A stretch of DNA of 64,000 nucleotides from Orobanche coerulescens (taxonomy: Eukaryota; Streptophyta; Magnoliopsida; Lamiales; Orobanchaceae): NCBI GenBank assembly GCA_033398695.1, contig CM065804.1, positions 38,455,501 to 38,519,500 on the forward strand. The letters run 5' to 3'. Made by a program: the position numbers and the translations under genes. The notes beneath the pieces are model-generated. The model ran no database searches. It saw only the letters and a program-made list of their open reading frames with translations, and was not told the DNA's origin. Below, in pieces: positions 20,061 to 29,339 of the stretch (position 1 is its first letter; each line of letters starts with the position of its first letter).

Positions 20061-22345
20061 TTGTATATACAGTTGAATTTCAGAAGCGAGGTTTACCGCA
20101 TGCACATATATTGTTGTTTCTAGCTGTGGAGGATAGATTTCCTACTGGAATTGATATAGACAAGATCATATGAGTCGAAATTCCAGATGTAAATATTTAT
20201 CCTGCATACTATGTTGCTTTGGAGAACTTCATGATTAATGGTCCGTGTGGAGTTGCTAATAAGAATGCTCTATGCATGTCAGAAAATGGTTGTACCCAGT
20301 TCTTCCCTAAGGAATTCATAGACTGTACTACTTTTAGTGATGAAGGCTACCCGATCTATAGAAGAAGAGATACTGGTAGAATTATCATGAAAAATGGAGT
20401 GCCTATTGATAATATATTTGTAGTTCCACATAATCCTTATCTTTTGTTAAAGTATGGAGCTAATATGAATATGGAATGGTGTAACCAATCACGGTCTATT
20501 AAGTACTTGTTCAAATACATAAACAAGGGATGTGACCGTGCAACTGCGTAGTTTTTGAAGAGCAAGAAGGATGTCGAAAGTAGAAAAGTAATTGACAAGG
20601 TACATATGTACTATGATTGTAGATACATTTCGCCATGTGAATCTATGTGGAGGATATTTAAATTGAAATAGCATATAGAGATCCACTTGTTGAATGGTTG
20701 AGTTTTTATCTTTCAGGAGAGTAAAGTGTTGTTTTTTCAAAAACTCAAGATATGGAGGCTGTTATTGATCGTAAATCTTTCAACACAAGAAAGTTTGAAG
20801 CTTGGATTAAGGCAAATATTGAGTTTCCGCATGGCAATAATCTAACATATGCAGAATATCCTCAGTACTTTGTATGGAAACAACAAGGCAAGAAATGGGT
20901 TCCTAGAAGCCAAGGTTTTTCTTTAGGAAGACCCTACTATGTGCCGCCAGGAGCTGGTAATTCTTATTATCTTAGATGTTTGATCAATATTATTCGTGGA
21001 GCTAAATGTCATGATGAAAATAGCACATCATATACAGTATGAGTCATATAGAGACGCATGTTACGCATTTGGTCTTTTGGAAGATGATTCTGAGTATATT
21101 GATGGATTAACTGAAGCAAGCTTTTGGGCATCTGCGCATTCTTTACGTACTATGTTTGCAACTTTGTTGACAGAGAATTGTATGGGCAGACCAGAATTTG
21201 TTTGGGAAAAATGTTGGGAATATTTGCAGACGATATTCTGTACAATCAAAGAAAATTTTATCACAAACAAGGTATATTTTAATAATTATGTTTTTTTGTT
21301 AATATTCAATGTTTACTATTGTCATATTTAATTATATATACTGAAATAATTTTTATTATATTAAATTATAGATTTAAGGTTAACAGATGCTCAAATTAAG
21401 AACCTAGCTCTCATTGAAATTGAGTCTTCACTGAGAAGGTGTGGAAGTAGTCTGAGAAACTTTGAAACAATGCCTTTGCCTGACAAAACAGATTTTTACA
21501 TGAGGAATTGCAGTATGACAGGTCCTTACTAGAGAAGGAGCTACAAGAGCTCCTCCCAAAGTTGATAGACGAGCAACGCATTGTCTTTGATAAAATAATG
21601 GATTCAACAGAGGCAGACAGGGGTAAAACTTTTTTTCTTTATGGTTATGGAGGTACTGATAAAAATTTTGTTTGGAGAACTTTGTCTGCGGCAATAAGAT
21701 CTAAAGGTGATGTTGTTTTGAACGTCGCTTTATGTGGAATAGCATCATTGCTTCTTCCAGGAGGTCGAACTGCTCACTCTCGCTTCAAGATTCCTTTAAC
21801 TCCACATGAAAAATCATCATGCAATATCAATCTTGGTAGCGAGTTGGCTTAATTGATTGTGAAGGCAAAGCTCATTATATGGGACGAGGCTCCAATGATG
21901 CACAAATTCTGCTTTCAAGCATTAGACAAAAGTATGAAGGATGTGATAAAGTGCGTTGACATGGAAAATGCTACAAAGCCATTTGGTGGTAAGACAGTTG
22001 TGTTTGGTGGAGATTTTCGTCAAGCACTTCCAGTTATACCAAAAGGACGAAGACAAGATATAATAAATGCAACTATTAACGGATCGTATATATGGAACTC
22101 TTGCGAAGTTTTTCGGTTGAAAAAAAATATGAGGCTGCAAAGTGTCAGTTCAGAAAGTGATGCTACTGCTTTAGCTGAATTTTCAGAATGGTTAAAAGAT
22201 ACTGGAAATGGAACAATTGGAGAAGGAGGCGACAGATCTTCTGTAATACAGATTCCCGATGATATACTCTTGCAGAATAGACTTGATCCTATTGGAACTA
22301 TTGTTGAAAGTACGTATCCTAACCTATCTGAAAAAATTCACGATC

Positions 22346-22350
22346 CAGAA
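22346..22350. repeat. Target-site duplication of the minus-strand solo LTR
   Basis: cagaa precedes the LTR, and cataa at 25151-25155 follows it, one base different. Removing the LTR and one copy joins DPE to YLQQRAI and keeps the helicase frame, confirming the insertion point. Confidence 0.75.
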
Positions 22351-25150
22351 TGTAACACCCCCAATCTGCTCAGGGATATTACACGCCGTAGAACCTTTCC
22401 TCATGGATCTACCAGGCTGGTAACAACATCGAACATCTCAACAATGCCTTTAAGGATAAAATGACTCAGTAGACCGATTTGGTCTTTCAATAAATACATA
22501 CAACTCAATCACAACACATGCCCACACAGGGGTCGAGTACAAAACACTCCCATACAACGGGGAAAGAATACTGCAGCGGAAAATAAAATACAACTAAACC
22601 AATACGACATCAACGGGTCCTCATGTGATTAGTATCATTCATATTTCATCATCCTTCATGCCGACCCTGTGCTTTGCTCCAAAACCTGAATGCAAACAGA
22701 CATCCACCCCCTGATTTCTCGGGGGTTAGCAAAATTCCACTATTTTGCTAGTGCAAGTACAAAGTGCAAAAATACGAGCCATACAATACAAGTTCCAAGG
22801 ACAATAATAACCAGGAATCCTCAAAGATTTAAACATAACGAAAATACTTCCCGAGGCAAGAGTTTAGGTAAAGCTTTCCGAAATCGAAAGATCCCAAGTC
22901 GAGGGAAACAATTTATAAAGTGATTTTAAATGCCATCGGGAGTTTTGATAGAAACAACTCAAGATTTTCGAATCCTTCTCTTTCCAAAATCAACAGGGGT
23001 CACAACCCAAAGGTTTCATTTTCACAAATAGAACCAACAACAATTCACAGGGCCAGAGCCCACATTAAGGGTCCTCAACGGACATAAAATCAACACAACG
23101 GAATCACATACAAGCATCGCCTAGGACCGGGACGAAGCCACAAATACCACTCGAGGCCTCTAAGGACCCTCCCGAGATGGCCACAATCATAAAACAAATC
23201 ACGCACATGCATCGCCTAGGACCAGGACGAAGTCACAAATCCCACTCGAGGCCTCTAAGGACCCTCCCGAGCTGGCTAGCGAAACAAATCACACACCATA
23301 TCTCACGGTTAGATCAATCACTTGTTGCATCCTGACCACGTGATCACAAGCCATGTGTCACCGTAGATTATCTTAGGCTCTCACGGTTGGATCAATCGCT
23401 TGTTGCATCCTGACCACATGATCACATGCCATGTGTCACCGTAGGCCTTCAACCATATCCACACATTCACACAAATAACATATGACATCAATAATATCCA
23501 AGTAATTCACTCAATGGCAACAAACACAATGCACGACGCAATGGTCAAATCACAACGCACCGATATGAGATAATATATACATATATATTATCAAGGCACA
23601 ATGACAACATCAAGTGTATTCATAGTAATTAACGTAACCGTCCACGAACACAATGTTCACAAAACACACGTGTTTTGAAAGAGGGCCTTTAACAAGGCTA
23701 ACCGAATCTTTGAAAGTGAAATTCAAATGATCAAATAAAGACAAGGAGACGATCACTAATTATCATATCCATAAAACAAGAATTGTATGGACAAGGTACT
23801 TGCCTCGAATAACCACAAACGCAAAGAACCGATCGAAGTAGGTTGGCACGAACCGATTACGAACCCGCCGACTCCACCGAGCGCTAACCCGCGATAATAA
23901 ACTACGAACAACAATAACAACAATGAAAATGAATTCCATAGCACGACCTAAAGTCGCTGAATCCAAAGAACAAACGACGAAAGTTCAAGGGTTTCCCCCA
24001 AAACAGCCATGAACACGAATCGACCCGTCAAAACATGAAAACGGAATTCAAACCCAAAATATGGATATACAATCCATAGGATATGTTTAACAACATCATT
24101 AAACAACAATCGGTTTATCAAAACCGGATGGAAAACGAAATCAAGAACAAAACTCCAAAAAGTCAACTCTAGGAATTCAAGAAAAATACCTAGATCCGGC
24201 AAAGAACAATGGATTAGATGATGTTATAATCACCTAGGATACTCCAAAACACCTCTGGAAGGAAGAAAATCAGCCCAGATGCGAACCCTAGTCGCCACGT
24301 CTCAAACTCGCGGAGGAAGAAGAAGAAATGAAGAAAAATGCAGATTCTAGACTGGTGTCTAGTATTTATACTGGACACAATTAGCGTGCGCTAATCATTA
24401 AGGTTAGCGTGCGCTATTGCGGCACCGAACGAAACTCCTGACAAAAAATACACTGTTAGCGTGCGACAACCCCAAGTGTTAGCGTGCGCTAACGAGAACT
24501 TCATACCCAATCCAGTAGCTCCTGGACTGCCCTGAACTGCCAGGTAGCGTGCGCTATCCTCCCCTTAGCGTGCGCTACCAACGCACTCTAGCACACGCTA
24601 TGATACTAAATAGCGTGCTCTGATCAACGTCTGAATCCAGTCCAGTGGCCTCTGGACTGTTTCTGCACCACCCGTTAGCGCCCGCTAACTACAACACTTA
24701 GCGTGCGCTAACTACGGAACCTTAGCGCGCGCTAGCCGCAAAGAGTAGCGTGCGCTAACGACTCAGAGAGACAGCAACAGAACATCTCAGAAATGGGTAT
24801 GACGACAGATACCCACAACTTTAGGAAATTACAAAATGGCCCAAAACGCCCGAAAATCTCGATACGTGATCGAATAACCAAACTGAAGTTCACAACACGT
24901 CTAACAAAGTTAAACGGACTTACGGGAAACTCAAAACAACAGTTTCGAACGAGATTCTCAAGAATCGAATTCGAGTGCGGAAAAGTCGCTAAGAAGCATG
25001 GAACTCAACAAAACGGCACCGAAACGATCTCGGATGGCAAAAAGTGCATAATTAATCATTCTCAGAATGACGAAACGGTCATAAGAGAGTCGTAAAAATG
25101 GATTCCCGCTAAAAAGAAAATGACTGGAAATCAAATTTGCGGATATTACA
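22351..25150 (-). mobile_element. Solo LTR, Tekay-like, inserted in the Helitron helicase
   Basis: This 2800-bp LTR lies in reverse, beginning tgtaacacccc (complement of the LTR end) and finishing ggatattaca (complement of TGTAATATCC). On the minus strand it reads: U3 with a TAGCGYRCGCTA array (24760 down to 24380), TATA within a 10-bp inverted repeat (24378-24355), two A-type leader modules (about 23275-23115), a CCCCCGA hairpin near 22720, and the end at 22351. U3 resembles LTRs D and G, but the leader modules are of the A type. No internal region or second LTR is present, so it is a product of LTR-LTR recombination. Confidence 0.88.
24380..24760. repeat. TAGCGYRCGCTA array of the solo LTR
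   Basis: About ten copies (ttagcgtgcgctaa, tagcgtgcgctat, ttagcgcgcgctagc and others), interspersed with ccagtccag-type words, lie next to the TATA inverted repeat. Confidence 0.85.
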
Positions 25151-25155
25151 CATAA

Positions 25156-25790
25156 TATCTACAACAACGAGCTATATTAGCGCCCACTTTGGATGTCGTT
25201 GATTCTACAAATCAGTATATGATAGAAAAAATACTGGAGATAGTCATCCATATTTGAGCTCTGATAGTGCAAGTAAGTCAGATTTGGCTGTAGATGATTT
25301 GACAAATGTCCACACTCCTGAATTCCTCAACGGAATTTCATGAGCTAAATTTAAAAGCTGACTCCAGTGATGTTACTACGGAATATTGATCCAAGTTGGG
25401 GTTTGTGCAATGGTACAAGATTACTCCTCGCTAGGCTTGGAGACCATGTTCTCCAAGCAAAGATCATGACAGGAGCAAGTGCAGTTGAACTGGTGTTGAT
25501 TCCTAGATTATCCATGACTCCTTCTGATTCAAAAGTACCTTTCAAATTCCAACGACGTCAATTTTCTATCTGAGTTTCCTATGCCATGACAATAAATAAA
25601 GGTCAAGGACTCCTTAACAAATGTTGGTCTATATTTGTGTAAGCGTGTTTTTAGTCATGGTCAATTATATGTTGCTTTTTCTAGAGTCACAAATAGGAAA
25701 GATTTGAAAGTTCTAATTTGTGATGATGAGAAAACACATGTCAACACAACTATTAATGTTGTGTATAGGGAAGTTTTCAGAAATTTGTAA
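25156..25790 (+). pseudogene. Helitron RepHel gene, segment 3 (C-terminal helicase)
   Basis: Continues as YLQQRAILAPTLDVVDSTN, then a decayed stretch, then VMLLRNIDPSWGLCNGTRL, SYAMTINKGQG (helicase motif V/VI region, usually INKSQGQ) and, after frame changes near 25575-25640, CKRVFSHGQLYVAFSRV, ending with a stop at 25788-25790. At least three frame changes and several stops are present. This end matches the expected C-terminus of plant RepHel proteins; no extra domain follows. Confidence 0.85.
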
Positions 25791-26490
25791 TTTATGACTT
25801 CATCAAGAGTAGCATACGTCATTTGTAATATATTGTATATATTAGTAATTAAAATTTTGTGTATAATATATTTATTATAACTTAAATATTAATTTGCTAT
25901 TCTTCTATGTGTCGATTGTAAATATTCTTTACCAAGCATCACAGGAGTGGACAACTAGTATTTATAAAAAAGAGGCTGCAATCTGCCGAGCAAGTCTGCC
26001 AATGAGTGAAACAAGGCGCAAAGGGGGGGATATCTTTCGCGCTGGTGGCACGCAGTGTGGGTTCGAATCCTCGTGGGAGCATCCGCTCTTTCAGGGATTT
26101 GGACCTTGTGTGTTTATTCAGTTGAAGCATCCTCAAAACCGGGTTGCTGAGGCATAACCTGCGATTTAACCGGAGCTAGGAATGAGGGATCGGACCTACA
26201 ACCCCCAGGATTAAACCTGGGTCATAAAAAAAATTGTTTGAATAAGAAACCAAAAAGAAATTGAAAAACAGGCTAACAATTTTGGTTTGAGTGGTGTAGG
26301 GTCTGCTACCTTTCAATTGTAATTATTAAAAAAATCATGCCAAAAAGCCACTAACTCGCCACTAATTTCATAATTTTTTTAAATAAACTGAATATAATAT
26401 ACTTTTTAACTGTGCGCTTATCAGATTTTGGGCTCTAGGCCTCAACCTAATTAGCCTATAGTCAAGACCGATCCTGACAACTTGCTAGTG
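25791..26490. other. Non-coding stretch after the Helitron gene, with a tRNA-like (SINE-like) segment
   Basis: AT-rich 3' flank of the Helitron gene. No CTRR terminus with an adjacent hairpin could be assigned. At 26060-26070 ggttcgaatcc matches a Pol III B box, with a weak A-box-like word near 26043. About 170 bp downstream is a short hairpin (cccagg/cctggg, near 26205-26222) and an A-rich tail (near 26226-26235). This fits a tRNA-derived SINE, but target duplications were not found. Confidence 0.4.
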
Positions 26491-27144
26491 TGTTACCCGA
26501 GAGTTTTATTTCGCTTGTCTGGAATCAATTGTCGTTTTGTGTCGGCTATTTTCTCCTCGATAATGATTACGTGGAACTATTTCTCCATTATGTACTGTGT
26601 AGTTCATGTTATAGTTTTCGCCGAGTGTGACTTGTCGTCGCATTGGTCGAATTGATTGTAGACATGTACATGTGACACTATATGTTGAGTTTCGTTGTAT
26701 GATTGTTCTCACTATGGATTGTCTGAGCTTCATTGCTAGTTGTGGGTCGTGGTATCTTGTCGGGAAGTTGGGTTGTCATACCGATTTCAGGACTGTGCTG
26801 ATGTCAGCATAGGTTTATGTACGTAACCACAAAATTACGTACATAACTTGAGAAACTTAGTATACGTTATGGCTTTGAAGCAACATACGCTAACATAACT
26901 GTTAGTCGAGGCAGTAGCCTCTAGGAGGTCTCTAACGTACGTAACAGGTGGTGTAGCATACGTTATGAACTGGTGCGTACGTAACCTTCAATAAGTTATG
27001 TACATGAACATACCTGGGAGATCGAGGCAGTGGCCCCTGTGCAAAGCATACATACGTAGTCGTGGTGGGATTATGTACGTTAGGCGTTTCTACGTACGTA
27101 AACTTTGGTTGTTGCGTATGTAAAGAACGACAAGCTATATACAT
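26491..27144 (+). mobile_element. LTR-like fragment with ACGTAC palindromes
   Basis: Begins tgttacccgagag, a plausible LTR start. From 26817 to 27125 it holds many words of the ACGTAC type (tacgtaac, aacgtacgtaac, gcgtacgtaac, tacgtacgtaaac), plus gtcgaggcagt words also present in LTRs D and G. It ends where a CACTA-type end begins. Neither coding capacity nor the other LTR end is visible, so this is a U3 fragment by analogy only. Confidence 0.45.
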
Positions 27145-27470
27145 TACTACACAACAGGCTTTTAACAGCGGTTCTGGAGTCCAATTAATAGCAGTTCTGA
27201 AACCGCCATTATATGTACCGCTATTAATTTTAACAGCGGTTTTAGCAACCGCCGTTGTTTTAGTCAATTAACAGGGGTTCTTTATAACCGCGATAAAACA
27301 TGCCAATTAACAGCGGTTATAAAAGACCGCTTTAACAACGGATATTTAACGGCGGTTTCCGGACCGCCGTTGTTTTTACAATTTAACAGCGGTTTTTTGG
27401 GAACCGTTGTTGTATTTTCAATACATTTAACTGCAGTTTTCTGTGAACTGCTGTTATTTTGTCCAGATTT
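27145..27470 (+). mobile_element. One end of a degenerate CACTA element (subterminal repeats)
   Basis: Tactacacaacaggc looks like a CACTA terminus whose first C became T. It is followed by at least nine alternating direct and inverted copies of AACAGCGGTT (aacagcggtt, aaccgccgttg, ggaccgccgttg). Such arrays bind the TNPA-type protein in En/Spm elements. The matching second end is not found in the window, so the element is truncated or was split by LTR D. Confidence 0.6.
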
Positions 27471-28027
27471 TTGCCCAGATTTTGGCATTATTTTGCACGA
27501 TCTAGTACCTGAACTCGGATCAAACTGTAATAATCAACAAACCACCAATTCATTGAATCTAAACATACCGAAAATGAACTAACCAACAACAAATTCATTG
27601 AAAAAGATAATACAAAAAAACCCACCAATTCATCCAAATAATTCATACAATATCAAATGTATAATTCATACAAATAATTCATACAAAAACACCAAAATCA
27701 TGTCGCAAGACGTTTTCAAACCTCTAAGAAATAGTGTCCCCAATCAGCTCAAATTTTATGAATAACATCATCAAACAATGCTCCAACATCATCAAACATA
27801 TGCACATATAAACGTATAATAAACAAACTTTAAATGTAAATGAGTAAACAGTTATATCACCAATGCAAGTTAAAAATGTACTACCTCCATCCAACCATCC
27901 AAACTACGCGCTAGGACGATAGTCGACATTCAGTGCATAACATAATCACACTCCGAACCTCCATTTTATTTATTACACTAAAACAAAAGAAGACACAATT
28001 ATAAGAGTCGCTTTCAGTAAATAAAAT
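27471..28027. other. AT-rich non-coding DNA
   Basis: Low-complexity A/T/C-rich sequence with repeated words such as aattcatacaa. It is possibly interior of the adjacent CACTA fragment. No coding or RNA feature was recognised. Confidence 0.4.
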
Positions 28028-28137
28028 CAACACACACACAGTGGAGTACACACACATACACACTACACATACTGCATACACAGTAAACACACACACGCAC
28101 ACACATACTGCCACTGCACACACACACACACATATTG

Positions 28138-28170
<33 letters not shown>

Positions 28171-28412
28171 CACAAACAACACAGTAAAAAAACATCACAC
28201 ACTGACACACACACACACAGCACATACTGGCACTGCACACAAACAACACAGTTAAAAAAAAACACCACACACTCACACACTACACACACACACACTGCAC
28301 ACATTGCACACACTGACACACACACACACACAGTAAAACACACACACACACATACTACACACACTGCACACATAGTAAAAGAAGAACACACACTAACACA
28401 CACACTGCACAT
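28028..28412. repeat. Imperfect (CA)n microsatellite
   Basis: About 385 bp of cacaca runs broken by units like actgcacac and acagtaaaa. Apparent long reading frames on both strands here are products of the repeat. Confidence 0.95.
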
Positions 28413-28929
28413 ACTGTAATATCCTTAATTTCGATTTTCGGTAATTTTTTTGGCAGAAGTCAGTTTTAACGGCTCTCTTGTGACTGTTTTGTCATTCTGA
28501 GAATGATTATTTCTTCACTTTTTGACATCCGAGTTTGTTTCAGTGTCGTTTTGCTGAGTTCCGTGCTTTTTGGTGACTTTTTCGCATTTGAATTCGATTC
28601 TTACGAATCTCGTTCGAAACTGTTGTTTCGTATTTCCCATAAGACTGTTTAACTTTGTTAGACGTTTTGTGAGCTTTGGTTTGGTTATTCGATCACATAT
28701 CATGATTTTCGGGCATTTTGGGCCATTTTGTAATTTCCCAAAGTTGTGGGTATCCGCCTTCGTATTTATTGTTTCGACTCCTTTCATGGTCACGTGTGAG
28801 TTTGGTCAGAGCTCAAGCTCTTAGTATGGTAATATTCTTGAGCTTTCCGTGTGTATCTTGAACTTGAAGATTCGGTCGGAGAAATCCGTCGTCGTACCCA
28901 TTTTTTAGGGTACTGTTCCTTTTATTTCT

Positions 28930-29312
28930 GAGTCGTTAGCGCATGCTACATCCTTGTGGTTAGCGCACGCTAAGGTGCAGTAGTTAGTGCATGCTACGGG
29001 TTTGGTAGCGCAGGCTAACTGGTAGTTCGAGGCAGTCCAGGAGCTACTGGACTGGGACTGGACTCTCGTTAGCGCACGCTATGGTTGGCGGATAGCGCAC
29101 GCTATCGTCTGCTTAGCGCACGCTATCTGTCCTTTCTAGCGCATGCTACCTGGTAGGTGCAGATCTGTCCAGGAGCCACTAGACTGGATTCTTGGCTTGT
29201 TAGCGCACGCTATGCGTATTGTCTAGCGCACGCTAACAGTGTTGCGGGCGGAATGTCTGGGGCGCTGACCCCGTTAGCGCGCGCTAATGTGGTGTGTTTA
29301 GCGCATGCTAAT
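28930..29312. repeat. TAGCGYRCGCTA array in U3 of LTR D
   Basis: About twelve copies (ttagcgcacgctaa, tagcgcatgctac, ttagcgcgcgctaa and others) lie in 380 bp ending two bases before the TATA inverted repeat. Confidence 0.9.
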
Positions 29313-29313
29313 A

Positions 29314-29339
29314 ACTGTCCAGTATAAATACTGGACAGT
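29314..29339 (+). promoter_or_regulatory. TATA box centred in a perfect 11-bp inverted repeat (LTR D)
   Basis: Arms actgtccagta (29314-29324) and tactggacagt (29329-29339) are perfect reverse complements around taaa, so that tataaata sits at the dyad. Relatives are at 24355-24378 (10-bp arms, one mismatch) and 51951-51976 (left arm decayed). Confidence 0.85.

Larger units (their letters stand above)
19516..22350 (+). pseudogene. Helitron RepHel gene, segment 2 (Rep domain and start of helicase)
   Basis: Resumes as CNPKWPKISRYLDRKG. A clean intron at 19675-20060 (gcag|gtaatt ... atgcag|tt) restores the frame as KAVVYTVEFQKRGLPHAH, which carries the HUH motif of the rolling-circle Rep nuclease near 20100. 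The tyrosine motif KYLFKYINKG follows near 20500-20530. After breaks (TGA 20171-20173, TAG 20549-20551, a frame change near 20740) come YVPPGAGNSYYLR, a probable second intron near 21271-21371, and the Pif1-type helicase: LIDEQRIVFDKI, a Walker A reading GYGGTDKN where GYGGTGKT is usual, LIIWDEAPM near 21870 and FGGDFRQALPVIPKG near 22010. Coding is interrupted at DPE (22350) by a solo LTR. Nuclease motifs persist, but the ATP-binding loop is damaged. Confidence 0.9.

Noticed and set aside
26030..26100. A functional tRNA gene
   Set aside because: The B box matches, but no acceptor-stem pairing or convincing A box and anticodon arm could be drawn.
25791..26300. Helitron 3' terminus
   Set aside because: The short hairpin near 26205 is not followed by CTRR at the usual distance, so the end could not be assigned.
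27911..28419. Long Cys/Val-rich or His/Thr-rich reading frames on both strands
   Set aside because: They are translations of the CA microsatellite; no codon-level signal beyond the repeat.
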